This document shows, in pieces, positions 55,221 to 64,000 of a DNA stretch of 64,000 nt. The notes beneath the pieces were generated by a model. That model was given only the letters and a program-made list of their open reading frames with translations, had not been told where the DNA came from and searched no databases. The stretch's first letter is position 1. Each line of letters starts with the position of its first letter. This DNA is from Lysobacter luteus (GTDB lineage Bacteria; Pseudomonadota; Gammaproteobacteria; Xanthomonadales; Xanthomonadaceae): positions 2,160,001 through 2,224,000 of the forward strand of contig NZ_OU015430.1 in assembly GCF_907164845.1 (NCBI RefSeq). The letters run 5' to 3'. A program made the translations under genes and the position numbers.

Positions 55221-56180
55221 TCAATCGACGTAGAGGGAACTCACCGATTCGCCGAACGCGATGCGCCGGATGGTTTCGGCCAGCAGTTCGGCGACGCTGA
55301 GCTGGCGCACCTGGCTGCACTCGCGCGCCGCCTCGCTTAACGGGATCGTGTCGGTCACCACCAGCTCGTCGAGCTGCGACTTGCTGATGTTGCTGATCGC
55401 TGCGCCCGACAGCACCGGATGGGTGCAGTAGGCGACGACCTTGGTCGCGCCGTGCTCCTTCAGCGCGGCCGCGGCGGCGCACAGCGTGCCGGCGGTATCG
55501 ACGATGTCGTCGACCAGGACGCAGGTCTTGCCCGCCACGTCGCCGATGATGTTCATCACCGTGGCGACGTTGGCGCGCGGACGGCGCTTGTCGATGATCG
55601 CCAGGTCGGCGTCGTCGAGGCGCTTGGCGATCGCGCGGGCGCGGACCACGCCGCCGACGTCGGGGCTGACCACCACCATGTTGTCGGTGCCGTGCGCGCG
55701 CCAGATGTCGGCCAGCAGCAGCGGCGAGGCGTAGACGTTGTCGACCGGGATGTCGAAGAAGCCCTGGATCTGGTCGGCATGCAGGTCGACGGTGAGCACG
55801 CGGTCGCACCCGACCGAGCTGAACATGCCGGCCGCGACCTTGGCGGTGATCGGCACGCGCGAGGAGCGCGGGCGCCGGTCCTGCCGGGCGTAGCCGAAGT
55901 ACGGCACGACCGCGGTGACCGAACTGACCGAGGCGCGCTTGAGCGCGTCGATCAGGACCAGCAACTCGACCAGGTTCTCCGCGCTGGGCGCGCAGGTCGG
56001 CTGGATCACGAAGACTTCCTGGCGGCGGACGTTCTCCTCGATCTCGACCTGGACCTCGCCGTCGGAGAACCGCCCCACCAGCGCCTTGCCCAGCCGGGTG
56101 CCGAGCTCCTTGCACACCGCCTGCGCCAGCGGGCGGTTGGCGTTGCCGCTGAACACCAGCAGGTTGCGATCGTTCTGCAC
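55221..56180 (-). CDS. prs: Ribose-phosphate pyrophosphokinase
   Basis: The 319-residue product makes PRPP for nucleotide, histidine and tryptophan synthesis. [18 protein letters not shown] is near residue 9, [19 protein letters not shown] near residue 98, the metal-binding [21 protein letters not shown] near residue 127, and the PRPP loop [13 protein letters not shown] near residue 218. The start is a GTG (56178-56180), supported by GGAG eight bases upstream and by the usual protein length; an upstream in-frame ATG would add 13 unrelated residues. It follows tRNA-Gln by 89 bases. Confidence 0.97.
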   Translation of the reverse strand: MQNDRNLLVFSGNANRPLAQAVCKELGTRLGKALVGRFSDGEVQVEIEENVRRQEVFVIQPTCAPSAENLVELLVLIDALKRASVSSVTAVVPYFGYARQDRRPRSSRVPITAKVAAGMFSSVGCDRVLTVDLHADQIQGFFDIPVDNVYASPLLLADIWRAHGTDNMVVVSPDVGGVVRARAIAKRLDDADLAIIDKRRPRANVATVMNIIGDVAGKTCVLVDDIVDTAGTLCAAAAALKEHGATKVVAYCTHPVLSGAAISNISKSQLDELVVTDTIPLSEAARECSQVRQLSVAELLAETIRRIAFGESVSSLYVD

Positions 56181-56269
56181 GTTGGATTCTCCGCTTCGCT
56201 CTGACCGTGGGAGCCGCAAAATCGTGGCTTGCTATTGCCGCAGGCGCTGGACCTGCCGCCGTCCGGGAT

Positions 56270-56346
56270 TGGCAGGGGCGGTAGGATTCGAACCTACGAA
56301 TGCCAGGATCAAAACCTGGTGCCTTGGGCCTCTTGGCGACGCCCCT
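56270..56346 (-). tRNA. tRNA-Gln (TTG anticodon), overlapping the 3' end of ispE
   Basis: The 77-base cloverleaf has acceptor AGGGGCG/CGCCCCT, anticodon TTG within the loop TTTTGAT (anticodon at 56312-56310), T-loop GGTTCGAATCC and an encoded CCA. Its first 38 bases are also read as the last codons of ispE, on the same strand. Confidence 0.96.
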
Positions 56347-57262
56347 GCGGTTGATTGAGAGCCTCGAGCGCGACATGCAGCGGCGAACGCACCGCCCCTG
56401 CCGCCAGCCAGGCGCGAAGACCCGGTGGCAACGCCGCCAGCGCGGCCGCGGCGGCCTCGCGCGTGGCGAACTCGACGAAGCAGCCGCTGCCGGTGCCGGT
56501 CAGGTGCGGACGACCGACGCGCGACAGGGCCGCGAACACGGCATTGACCGCCGGTTCACGCCCGCGCAGCACCGGCTCGAATGCATTCCCGAGCGGCCTA
56601 CCCGAAACGAAGTCGGATATTGTCGCGGGCGCCGCATCGCGCGTCAATTCAGCGCTTGCGAACAGATCGGCGGTCGGCACATGCACCCCGGGGTCGACCA
56701 GCAGGTACCACGCCGGCGGCAGCGCCATCGGGGTCAGCCGCTCGCCCACGCCTTCGGCCCAGGCGTTGTCGCCGCGGACGAACACCGGGACGTCCGCACC
56801 CAGCGCGAGCCCCAGCGCCGCCAGCCGGTCCACGCCGAGCCGGGTATCCCAGATCCGGTCCAGCGCGACCAGCACCGTGGCGGCGTCGGACGACCCGCCA
56901 CCAAACCCGCCGCCCGCCGGAATGCGCTTTTCAACGCAGATGTCCACGCCTTGCGCACATTTGGCCGAAGTTTTCAGAAGATGAGCCGCTCGGACGGCCA
57001 GATCGTCGGCTTCCGCCACACCCGCTGCCGATGGGCCATGGCGGACGATGCGGCCATCGTCACGGGGACGCAGGTGGATCGTGTCGCCCCATTCCAGCAG
57101 GCGGAAAACACTTTGCAGCAGGTGATAGCCGTCCGCGCGGCGGCCCACGATGCGCAGGCACAGGTTCAGCTTGGCCGGCGCCGGCCAGGCGCTCCAACCC
57201 TCGCCGGCCGGCCCGGTCACCGTCCCGGGAGTCGACCGGGACGCCTCAGTCGATCCATTCAT
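56309..57262 (-). CDS. ispE: 4-diphosphocytidyl-2-C-methyl-D-erythritol kinase IspE
   Basis: The 317-residue product is a GHMP kinase of the MEP isoprenoid pathway. [21 protein letters not shown] near residue 28 holds the substrate-binding lysine, and the ATP loop [18 protein letters not shown] lies near residue 113. [15 protein letters not shown] near residue 262 completes the family signature. The ATG lies inside the end of lolB (17-base overlap). The frame does not stop at the usual protein end. It enters tRNA-Gln and ends at a TGA (56311-56309) formed by the last two anticodon bases and the next base, adding about 12 residues ([12 protein letters not shown]) encoded by tRNA sequence. Confidence 0.95.
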   Translation of the reverse strand: MNGSTEASRSTPGTVTGPAGEGWSAWPAPAKLNLCLRIVGRRADGYHLLQSVFRLLEWGDTIHLRPRDDGRIVRHGPSAAGVAEADDLAVRAAHLLKTSAKCAQGVDICVEKRIPAGGGFGGGSSDAATVLVALDRIWDTRLGVDRLAALGLALGADVPVFVRGDNAWAEGVGERLTPMALPPAWYLLVDPGVHVPTADLFASAELTRDAAPATISDFVSGRPLGNAFEPVLRGREPAVNAVFAALSRVGRPHLTGTGSGCFVEFATREAAAAALAALPPGLRAWLAAGAVRSPLHVALEALNQPQGRRQEAQGTRF

Positions 57263-57872
57263 CGACGATCAGCCGAACGCGGGCCTCGCCACGGGTCGCA
57301 TCGAGCCGGGTGGGCAGCACCGGGGCCGCGGAAGCGACCGCCGCCGGCTCCGGCCATTCGTATTCGATCCGCCAGCCGTCCTGTTCGATCGCCCACGGCA
57401 GCAGGTTGGCTCCGTATTCGATCCGGGCCGGACCCGCCGCCTCCGACCGGGCGCCGCGCACCCAGTCGCCGAGCGCGTCGACGGGAATGTCCCAGCCGGT
57501 AGCCCGGAGCAGCAGCAAGCCGGCATCGGGGCCCTGCCGCGGGCCGCCTTCCAGGCCTTCGAGCAAGGCCTGGCGCCCGTCGCCGGAGAGTCGCCAGCTC
57601 TGGCGCGTGACCGGCGCACTGAGCGACACCACGTAATCGGGCCCGGTGCGGCTCCACTCGACCCGGCCGCTGCCGCCCTTGCCCTGGTTGGACACGGCGA
57701 TGCGGCCGACCAGCGACCAGGCGTCGTCGGCCTGCAATGCCTGTTCGCGCTCCACCTGCGTGGCCTGCGCGCTGGCGACCTGGGCCGGGGTGAGGTCCGG
57801 GCGGACCGGGGGTGCCGCGCACGCGGCCAGCAGCACCGCGGCAGCCGCGGGAATCAGGAATCGGGATGTCAT
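57246..57872 (-). CDS. lolB: Outer-membrane lipoprotein LolB
   Basis: The 208-residue product starts with a lipoprotein signal ([11 protein letters not shown], lipidated cysteine near residue 18) and has LolB segments [24 protein letters not shown] near residue 50 and [17 protein letters not shown] near residue 128. LolB receives lipoproteins from LolA and inserts them in the outer membrane. Its ATG overlaps the stop of the upstream TPR gene by four bases, and its end overlaps ispE by 17 bases. Confidence 0.94.
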   Translation of the reverse strand: MTSRFLIPAAAAVLLAACAAPPVRPDLTPAQVASAQATQVEREQALQADDAWSLVGRIAVSNQGKGGSGRVEWSRTGPDYVVSLSAPVTRQSWRLSGDGRQALLEGLEGGPRQGPDAGLLLLRATGWDIPVDALGDWVRGARSEAAGPARIEYGANLLPWAIEQDGWRIEYEWPEPAAVASAAPVLPTRLDATRGEARVRLIVDEWID

Positions 57873-59548
57873 GCGCCGGTCTTTTCGAGGGCGCGCCGCA
57901 GCGCGCGGTTGTCGGGGTCGATCTCACGGGCCTGCTCGAAATAGCGCCGGGCCTCCTCGCGCTGGCCCAGCACCCACAGCACCTCGCCCAGGTGGGCACC
58001 GATTTCGGCGTCCTTCTGCAACGCGAACGCACGGCGCAGCTCCGCCAGCGCGTCCTGGGTGCGGCCGAGGCGATAGAGCACCCAGCCGTAGCTGTCGATG
58101 ATCGCCGCGTTGTCGGGCTCGGCGGCGCGGGCGCGGTTGATCAACTCCAGCGCCTCGGCATAGCGGTCGGTGCGGTCGGCGAGGGTGTAGCCCAGTGCAT
58201 TGAGGGCCGCGATCGACTCGGGCTCGATCACCAGGATGCGGCGCAGGTCGGCCTCGGCGCGGGCGATGTCGTCGCGGCGCTCCCAGCTGAGCGCACGGGC
58301 GTACAGGATCTCCAGCTCGTCCGGGAACTCGGCCAGGCCACGCGCGTAGGCGTCCATCTCGGCCTCGGCCGCGCCATCCTCCTCGTGAAGCGAGGCCTCG
58401 AGCAGGTAGGCGTCGCGGCGGGCGGCGTCGGGCGCGGAAGCGTCGGCCTGGAGCTCGTGCAGGCGCTCGACCGCCTCGGCGCCGCGGCCGAGTTCATGCA
58501 GCACGTTGGCGGCCCGCAGCTTCGCGGGCCAGCGCTGCGGTCCGCCCGGCACGCCGGCGTACCAGTCCAGCGCCTCCTCGTGCCGGTCCAGGAATTCGGC
58601 CATTTGCCCGAGCAGCAGGCGCCGCTGCGGGTCGGGCCGCGCCGCGCCGCGACGCAACTCGTCGTACAGCGCGACCAGTGCGGTCTTGTCCTCGGCCCGG
58701 GCCAGCAACGAGGCGCGCAACGCGTAGGACTGGTCGTCCTGCGGTCCCCGCCCGAGGATTTCCGCCGCGGCGGCGAGGTCGCCGAGCGCGTCGTATTCGT
58801 AGGCGATCGCGAGGCGCAGGTCGGCGTCGCCGCTGGCCTGCGCGGCGAGCGTCTCGAGCACTACGCGCGCCTCGTCGTCGCGGTCGGCCTCGCGCAACTG
58901 GCTGGCACGCAGCAGGGCGACGCGCGGCTCGCCCGGGAACCGGCGTACCACCTCGGCCACCAACCGCTCGGCCAATGCCGGTTGTTCCAGGCGCTGGGCC
59001 AGGCCGCCGAAGGCCAGCCAGGCCTGGAGTTCGGCGGGCATATGGCCGCTGTCGACCAAGTCCTCGAGCAGCGCGGCGGCCTGGTCCGGGTCGCCCGCGC
59101 CGCCGGCCAACACCGCGAGTGCCTCGCGCCAGCCGTTGGCAGGCGACGCCAGCAGGGCGGTCAGGTGGCGACGGGCGGCATCGGTTTCGCCGCTGCGCAG
59201 GGCCAGGGTGGCTTCGGCGGCCAGCAACCGCTCGCCCGCCCCGCCCTGGGCGCGCCAGAGCTCGAGCGCCTGCGCGGCGCGGGCATCGTCACGCGCCAGC
59301 AGGGCGACGCGGGTTGCGCGCTCGGCCAGTTCGATGTCGTCGGCGGCGCGCGCGGCCTCCAGGTACCAGCGAGCGGCATCGTCCAGGCGCCCCGACTGGA
59401 TGGCGAACTCGGCCGCCAGCAACGGCTCCAGTGCACGCACCACCGGGTCGTCGGAAGGTGGCGTGCGGGCCTGCGGCGCAATGGCCGGCAAGGCCATCGC
59501 CACCACCAGCACGGCACCACCAATGAATGAACGCGCAGTTGCGGGCAT
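57869..59548 (-). CDS. Exported tetratricopeptide-repeat protein of the lolB-hemA locus
   Basis: The 559-residue product has an N-terminal signal (GGAVLVVAMALPAIA, cleavage near residue 26) followed by many TPR-like helical pairs to the C terminus, for example AEFAIQSGRLDDAARWYLEAA near residue 46 and ALNALGYTLADRTDRYAEALEL near residue 450. A homologous TPR protein is found upstream of lolB in other gammaproteobacteria such as Pseudomonas; its biochemical role is unknown to me. It is divergent from hemA and overlaps lolB, so it may work with lipoprotein export. The open frame extends beyond 59548 but only antisense to hemA and prfA. Confidence 0.85.
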   Translation of the reverse strand: MPATARSFIGGAVLVVAMALPAIAPQARTPPSDDPVVRALEPLLAAEFAIQSGRLDDAARWYLEAARAADDIELAERATRVALLARDDARAAQALELWRAQGGAGERLLAAEATLALRSGETDAARRHLTALLASPANGWREALAVLAGGAGDPDQAAALLEDLVDSGHMPAELQAWLAFGGLAQRLEQPALAERLVAEVVRRFPGEPRVALLRASQLREADRDDEARVVLETLAAQASGDADLRLAIAYEYDALGDLAAAAEILGRGPQDDQSYALRASLLARAEDKTALVALYDELRRGAARPDPQRRLLLGQMAEFLDRHEEALDWYAGVPGGPQRWPAKLRAANVLHELGRGAEAVERLHELQADASAPDAARRDAYLLEASLHEEDGAAEAEMDAYARGLAEFPDELEILYARALSWERRDDIARAEADLRRILVIEPESIAALNALGYTLADRTDRYAEALELINRARAAEPDNAAIIDSYGWVLYRLGRTQDALAELRRAFALQKDAEIGAHLGEVLWVLGQREEARRYFEQAREIDPDNRALRRALEKTGA

Positions 59549-59578
59549 CGGGCTTCGATCCGTTGTCGGCCGGGCCGG

Positions 59579-59584
59579 TAGAAT
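59579..59584 (+). promoter_or_regulatory. Candidate -10 box of hemA
   Basis: TAGAAT lies 63 bases before the hemA ATG in the 99-base divergent gap with the TPR gene. The -35 region is weak. Confidence 0.3.
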
Positions 59585-59647
59585 GGCGGCCTTCAGCAGC
59601 CAGCAGCTTATCGCAAGCACCTGAACGGGTAGCCTCGCCGCCTCGCC

Positions 59648-60979
59648 ATGTCCATCCACGTCCTCGGCCTCAACCACCAGACCGCGCCGGTCAGCCTGCG
59701 CGAGCGCGTCGCGTTTTCCGGCGATGCGACGGTGGCGGCGCTGGCGGCACTTCGGGCATTGCCACGGGTGCATGAAGCCGCGCTGCTGTCGACCTGCAAC
59801 CGCACCGAGATCTACGCCGTCACCGACGACGACGGCAGCACGCTGGCCGACTGGCTGGCGACCCACCCGGCCGACACCGCCGGCGTTGGCGAGGGCCTGC
59901 ACGGCTACCTGTACCGGCACACCGGCAGCGACGCGGTGCGCCACCTGTTCCGGGTCGCCACCGGGCTGGACTCGCTGGTGCTGGGCGAGCCGCAGATCCT
60001 GGGCCAGGTCAAGGACGCCTGGGCCACTGCGCGCAGCGCCGGCAGCCTTGGCGGCCAGCTCGACCGTCTGTTCCAGCAGACCTTCTCGACCGCCAAGCGC
60101 GCCCGCACGCACACCCGCATCGGTGCGAACCCGGTGTCGGTGGCCTCCACCGCGGTGCGCCTGGCGCAGGAGTCGTTCGCCCGCCTCGAGGACTCCACCG
60201 TGCTGCTGATCGGCGCCGGCGAGACCATCGAACTGGCGGCCCGCCATCTCGTCCAGGCACGGGTTCGACGGCTGCTGGTCGCCAACCGCACGCTCTCGCA
60301 CGCGCAGGAACTGGCCAGCCGCCACGGTGGCGTTGCCCTGCCGCTGACCGAACTCGACAAGCACCTGGGCGAGGCCGACGTGGTGTTGTCGGCCACCGCC
60401 AGCCGGGAGCCGGTACTGCACCGCCCGCAGGTGCAGCAGGCGCTGGCCCAGCGCCGGCACCGGCCGATGCTGCTCCTGGACCTCGCGGTGCCGCGCGACA
60501 TCGCCGCCGACGTCGCCGGTATCGACGACGTGTTCCTGTACACGGTGGACGACCTGCAGCGCGCGATCGAGGACAACCGCCGCAGCCGACGCGAGGCCGC
60601 GATCGAGGCCGAGGCGATCATCGACATCCAGGTCGCCCGGTTCATGGAGTCGACCGCCGCCAGTGCCCGCACCGCGCCCCTCAAGCGCCTGCGCGCGCAT
60701 GGCGAGGCCGCACGCGACGAGGCGCTGGCCCGTGCGCGGGCGCAACTGGCGTCGGGCGAGGCGCCGGAGTCGGTGCTCGAATACCTGGCGCACACGCTGA
60801 CCAACCGACTGCTGCACGCGCCGACGGTTGCACTCCGCGACGCGGCGCTCAGCGGCAACACCGAGCTGGCCCGCGCGGCCGAACGCATGTTCCCGGCCGT
60901 CCCCGCGGCCGGCGGCGCCGACGCGCCGGCGGACGTGGCGGGCGCGCCGGTGCCGCCGCTGGCGGCCAACCGCAAGTAG
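59648..60979 (+). CDS. hemA: Glutamyl-tRNA reductase
   Basis: The 443-residue product catalyses the first step of C5-pathway tetrapyrrole synthesis, reducing Glu-tRNA to glutamate-1-semialdehyde with [22 protein letters not shown] begins near residue 6, the catalytic cysteine is in [13 protein letters not shown] near residue 50, and the NADPH-domain segment [15 protein letters not shown] lies near residue 188. The C-terminal dimerisation helices are present. The place next to prfA and divergent from the lolB group is the conserved gammaproteobacterial layout. Confidence 0.97.
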   Translation: MSIHVLGLNHQTAPVSLRERVAFSGDATVAALAALRALPRVHEAALLSTCNRTEIYAVTDDDGSTLADWLATHPADTAGVGEGLHGYLYRHTGSDAVRHLFRVATGLDSLVLGEPQILGQVKDAWATARSAGSLGGQLDRLFQQTFSTAKRARTHTRIGANPVSVASTAVRLAQESFARLEDSTVLLIGAGETIELAARHLVQARVRRLLVANRTLSHAQELASRHGGVALPLTELDKHLGEADVVLSATASREPVLHRPQVQQALAQRRHRPMLLLDLAVPRDIAADVAGIDDVFLYTVDDLQRAIEDNRRSRREAAIEAEAIIDIQVARFMESTAASARTAPLKRLRAHGEAARDEALARARAQLASGEAPESVLEYLAHTLTNRLLHAPTVALRDAALSGNTELARAAERMFPAVPAAGGADAPADVAGAPVPPLAANRK

Positions 60980-60988
60980 CATCCCCGG

Positions 60989-61026
60989 CGGTGTCGCCGC
61001 GCGGTTCGCCGTGCACGGCGACACCG
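60989..61026 (+). other. Hairpin in the hemA-prfA spacer
   Basis: CGGTGTCGCCG and CGGCGACACCG form an eleven-pair perfect stem with a sixteen-base loop, ten bases after the hemA stop. No U-tract follows, so it is more likely an mRNA stability or processing element than a terminator. Confidence 0.5.
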
Positions 61027-61057
61027 CGTTCCGGCCGCTTCCTTCCCGAGACCTCCG

Positions 61058-62143
61058 ATGACCCCGACCCTGCGCCGCAAGCTCGAAGCCCTCGCTGAAC
61101 GCCGCGAAGAGCTCGAGCGCCTGCTCGCCGACCCCGGCGTGATCGGCGATGCCAATCGCTTCCGCCAGCTCTCGCGCGAGTTCGCCCAGCTCGAGCCGGT
61201 CGCCACCGCGCTGGCCGACGAGGCCGCGGCCAAGGCCGACCTGGCCGCGGCCGAGGCGATGCGCAACGACCCCGAACTGGGCGCGCTGGCGGAAGAGGAG
61301 ATCGCCAGCGCCAACGAGCGCCTGCAGCGCCTGGACGCCGAACTGCTCGCCCACCTGATCCCGAAGGACCCGCGCGACGAAGGCGACATCTACCTGGAAG
61401 TCCGCGCCGGCACCGGCGGCGACGAGGCGGCGATCTTCGCCGGCGACCTGTTCCGGATGTATTCGCGCTACGCCGAGCGGCAGGGTTGGCGGGTCGAGGT
61501 GGAGTCGGCCAACCCGGGCGAGCACGGCGGTTACCGCGAGGTGATCGCCCGCGTGGAGGGGCGCGGCGCGTACTCACGGCTGAAATTCGAGTCCGGCACG
61601 CATCGCGTCCAGCGCGTCCCCGAGACCGAATCGCAGGGCCGCATCCACACGTCGGCGGCGACCGTCGCCATCATCGCGGTGGAGCCGGACGGCGAACCGA
61701 TCGAGATCAACCCGGCCGACCTGCGCGTGGATACCTTCCGCTCGTCCGGCGCCGGCGGCCAGCACGTCAACAAGACCGACTCGGCGATCCGGATCACCCA
61801 TCTCCCGTCGGGCGTGGTGGTCGAAAGCCAGACCGAGCGCAGCCAGCACGCCAACCGGGACAAGGCCATGAAGCGACTGGTGGCGACGCTGGCCGAAGCG
61901 CAGGCCGCGAAGGCCGCGGCCGCGATCGCCGAGGACCGCAAGCTGCAGGTCGGCAGCGGCGACCGCAGCCAGCGCATCCGGACCTACAACTACCCGCAGG
62001 GCCGGATCACCGACCACCGGGTTGAAGGCCTGACCCTGTACGACCTGCCCAACGTGCTCACCGGCGACCTGGATGCGCTGGTCAGCCGGCTGCAGTCCGA
62101 GCACCAGGCCGACGAGCTCGCGCGGCTGACACGGGGCACGTGA
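61058..62143 (+). CDS. prfA: Peptide chain release factor 1
   Basis: The 361-residue product recognises UAA and UAG. The [18 protein letters not shown] segment is near residue 112, the codon-recognition PxT-type loop is in [13 protein letters not shown] near residue 186, and the catalytic GGQ lies in [14 protein letters not shown] near residue 230. It follows hemA by 78 bases. The gene for the GGQ methyltransferase PrmC, usually next, is not present here. Confidence 0.98.
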   Translation: MTPTLRRKLEALAERREELERLLADPGVIGDANRFRQLSREFAQLEPVATALADEAAAKADLAAAEAMRNDPELGALAEEEIASANERLQRLDAELLAHLIPKDPRDEGDIYLEVRAGTGGDEAAIFAGDLFRMYSRYAERQGWRVEVESANPGEHGGYREVIARVEGRGAYSRLKFESGTHRVQRVPETESQGRIHTSAATVAIIAVEPDGEPIEINPADLRVDTFRSSGAGGQHVNKTDSAIRITHLPSGVVVESQTERSQHANRDKAMKRLVATLAEAQAAKAAAAIAEDRKLQVGSGDRSQRIRTYNYPQGRITDHRVEGLTLYDLPNVLTGDLDALVSRLQSEHQADELARLTRGT

Positions 62144-63843
62144 TGGCGCCAAGTGATCCACGCGCCGACCTGCGCGAGGCGGTGCGCCGCGAACCGCGCA
62201 ACGCGCTGGCGTGGATTGTGTTGGCCGACGCCGAGCTGGATGCCGGCGATGCGTTGGCGGGGCAGTCGGCCTGCCAGCAGGCACTCGCACTCGCGCCTGG
62301 CCACCCCGAGGCACTGGCACGGCTCGGGCGCGCGCACTGGCTGCAACGGCGGTTCCCCGAAGCCGTCGCCAGCCTGCAGGCAGCCGCCGGCGCCGCGCCG
62401 CGCCACCCTGGGATCGCGGTCTGGCTGGGCCACGCACTGGAGGACGCCGGCGAGGCCGAGGCGGCGGCCGATGCCTACACCACGGCCCACGCGCTCGCAC
62501 CGGACGAACCGCAGCTGGCGGCCTACCTGCTGGCCTGGCGCCGGCGCCTGTGCGACTGGCGCGACCTCGACACGCTGGCCACCCAGGTCCGTACCGCGGT
62601 GAGCGAAGGCCGCGCGGCGATCGAGCCGTTCGCCTTCCTCAGCGAGGACAGCACCGCGGCCGAACAGCTGCAGTGCGCGCGGCTGCGGGCGGCGCCACTG
62701 GCGCGCGTCATCCGGCGCCTGCCGCCCGCGCCTTCGCGTCCACCGGGCGGTCGGGTTCGCGTCGGCTTCCTCTCCAACGGGTTCGGCGCACACCCGACCG
62801 GCCTGCTGACCGTGGCCCTGTTCGAAGCCTTGCGCACGGTGCCGGACATCGACCTGCACCTGTTCGCACTCAACCCGCGCGACGGCAGCCCGATCCGCCA
62901 TCGCCTGGAGTCCGCCGCCCGGGTGCACGATGTCGCCGGGCGCAACCATGCCCAGGTGGCCATGGCGATCCGCGACGCCGCCATCGAGGTGCTGTTCGAC
63001 CTGCGCGGCTGGGGCGGTGGCGGTACGCCCGAAGTGCTGGCAATGCGGCCAGCGCGGGTGCAGGTCAACTGGCTCGCTTACCCCGGCACGTCCGGCGCAC
63101 CGTGGATCGATTACGTGTTGGCCGACGAGTTCGTGCTGCCGCCCGCGCTGGAACCGCACTTCAGCGAGACGGTGGTGCGACTTCCACGCTGTTTCCAGCC
63201 ATCCGACAGCACCCGCGCCCTGCCCGTCCCGCCGTCGCGCGAGGCATGCGGGTTGCCGGCGACGGGCTCGGTGTTCTGCTGCTTCAACAACAGCTACAAG
63301 CTCAACCCGGCCAGCGTGGCGCGCGCGCTCGCGGCCGTGCGTGCGGTGCCGGGCAGCGTGTTGTGGCTGCTGTCGGGGCCGGGCGACGCGGACCGCCGCC
63401 TGCGCGAGGTCGCGCAGGCCCGCGGCGTGACCCCCGAGAGGCTGGTCTTCATGCCCAAGCAGCCGCACGCGGACTACCTCGCGCGTCTGCAGCATGCCGA
63501 CCTGTTCCTGGACACCGCACCCTACAACGCACACACGACCGCGTCGGACGCGCTATGGGCAGGCTGTCCGGTGCTGACGGTGCCCGGCGAAACCTTCGCG
63601 TCGCGTGTCGCCGGCAGCCTCAACCACCACCTCGGCATGCCGGCGATGAACGTGGCCGACGACGCCGCGTTTGTGGCGCGCGCGACCGGGCTCGGCTGCG
63701 ATCCGACTGCGCTGCACGAGCTTCGTGCCGAGGTCGCTCGACGCCGGCGCGACAGCGGCCTGTTCGACATGGATGCGTTCGCCCGCGATTTCGCCGCCGC
63801 GGTGTACTCCATGGCGAACGGCCAGGCGCTCAGCCGATCGTGA
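62143..63843 (+). CDS. TPR-containing O-GlcNAc-transferase-like glycosyltransferase (GT41, SPINDLY family)
   Basis: The 566-residue product has TPR-like repeats in the first roughly 200 residues (LAWIVLADAELDAGDALAGQ, LARLGRAHWLQRRFPEAVAS, HPGIAVWLGHALEDAGEAEA) and a GT41 catalytic region after about residue 205. Visible GT41 segments are VRVGFLSNGFGAHPTG, the domain core LFDLRGWGGGGTPEVLAMRPARVQVNWLAYPGTSG-like, FCCFNNSYKLNP and DTAPYNAHTTASDALWAGCPVLTVPG. Length and layout match the structurally studied Xanthomonas campestris OGT homologue, whose natural acceptor remains unclear. The ATG overlaps the prfA stop by one base (TGATG), suggesting translational coupling; a GTG one codon earlier is possible. 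Confidence 0.92.
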   Translation: MAPSDPRADLREAVRREPRNALAWIVLADAELDAGDALAGQSACQQALALAPGHPEALARLGRAHWLQRRFPEAVASLQAAAGAAPRHPGIAVWLGHALEDAGEAEAAADAYTTAHALAPDEPQLAAYLLAWRRRLCDWRDLDTLATQVRTAVSEGRAAIEPFAFLSEDSTAAEQLQCARLRAAPLARVIRRLPPAPSRPPGGRVRVGFLSNGFGAHPTGLLTVALFEALRTVPDIDLHLFALNPRDGSPIRHRLESAARVHDVAGRNHAQVAMAIRDAAIEVLFDLRGWGGGGTPEVLAMRPARVQVNWLAYPGTSGAPWIDYVLADEFVLPPALEPHFSETVVRLPRCFQPSDSTRALPVPPSREACGLPATGSVFCCFNNSYKLNPASVARALAAVRAVPGSVLWLLSGPGDADRRLREVAQARGVTPERLVFMPKQPHADYLARLQHADLFLDTAPYNAHTTASDALWAGCPVLTVPGETFASRVAGSLNHHLGMPAMNVADDAAFVARATGLGCDPTALHELRAEVARRRRDSGLFDMDAFARDFAAAVYSMANGQALSRS

Positions 63844-64000
63844 AGTCCGCGCCGGCTTCGGCCGGGTCGGCATCCAGCCGTTCCAGCTCGTCAACGCGAG
63901 CCTGTGGCGGCCCCTGCCGCAGCCACGCGGCCAGCACATCGATTGCAGCGGCTCCACCGACCGCCAGCACGTCGACCCGGCCGTCGGCGCGGTTGCGGGC
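63830..64000 (-). CDS. Acylphosphatase, C-terminal part (start beyond the window)
   Basis: The 56 visible residues read in from the right edge: RNRADGRVDVLAVGGAAA, then AWLRQGPPQARVDELE, ending DFTIG. The N-x-x-DGRV and WL..GPP.ARV segments are typical of the small (about 90-residue) acylphosphatase domain; the asparagine in RNRADG is the catalytic one. Acylphosphatases hydrolyse acyl phosphates in the cytoplasm. The gene converges with the glycosyltransferase gene and their ends overlap by 14 bases. Confidence 0.85.
   Translation of the reverse strand, partial: ARNRADGRVDVLAVGGAAAIDVLAAWLRQGPPQARVDELERLDADPAEAGADFTIG

Noticed and set aside
59549-61525. Upstream extension of the TPR protein frame
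   Set aside because: It runs antisense to hemA and prfA and shows no homology; a signal peptide begins at 59548.

Overview
The window is very GC-rich DNA from a gammaproteobacterium, most probably a member of the Xanthomonadaceae/Lysobacteraceae (Xanthomonas, Lysobacter, Luteimonas and relatives). The main clues are a Xanthomonas-type O-GlcNAc-transferase homologue behind prfA, a class II (plant-type) DAHP synthase, a cytosolic-type malate dehydrogenase, and a spc/alpha ribosomal region with no rpmJ between secY and rpsM. The genus cannot be fixed from this sequence alone. There are no insertion sequences, CRISPR arrays or prophage genes; this is core chromosome.

Region 1 (1-19.1 kb) is central metabolism. 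The 2-methylcitrate cycle for propionyl-CoA occupies two leftward blocks: prpB-prpC at 10-12 kb and acnD-prpF-prpD at 1-5 kb (prpD runs off the left edge). Four rightward genes lie between them: an exported streptogramin-lyase-like propeller, fadH (2,4-dienoyl-CoA reductase), a small SleB-like hydrolase and a beta-class glutathione S-transferase. Next come mdh, an aspartate-type aminotransferase, ppiB, the GTPase gene typA, a class II DAHP synthase and dsbB. Several clear intrinsic terminators punctuate this part.

Region 2 (19.2-52.6 kb), all leftward, is the translation/transcription super-cluster. In transcription order it reads tRNA-Tyr, tRNA-Gly, tRNA-Thr, tuf2, tRNA-Trp, secE, nusG, rplK, rplA, rplJ, rplL, rpoB, rpoC | rpsL, rpsG, fusA, tuf1 | S10 operon (rpsJ to rpsQ) | spc genes (rplN to secY) | alpha operon (rpsM, rpsK, rpsD, rpoA, rplQ). 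Recognisable promoters precede tRNA-Tyr, rpsL, rpsJ and rpsM. The rpsJ leader contains a terminator-like hairpin resembling the E. coli S10 attenuator. The two tuf genes are almost identical.

Region 3 (52.6-64 kb) is the conserved hemA neighbourhood. Leftward: a TPR protein, lolB, ispE, tRNA-Gln, prs, rplY, pth and ychF. Rightward: hemA, prfA and a TPR/GT41 glycosyltransferase. A convergent acylphosphatase gene is cut by the right edge. The most unusual detail is that the ispE reading frame runs into tRNA-Gln and stops at a TGA that uses two bases of the tRNA anticodon.

I found no wholly new system. The best leads are the ispE/tRNA-Gln overlap, the regulatory hairpins inside the ribosomal operons, the glycosyltransferase sitting where prmC is usually found, and the split methylcitrate cluster containing fadH.
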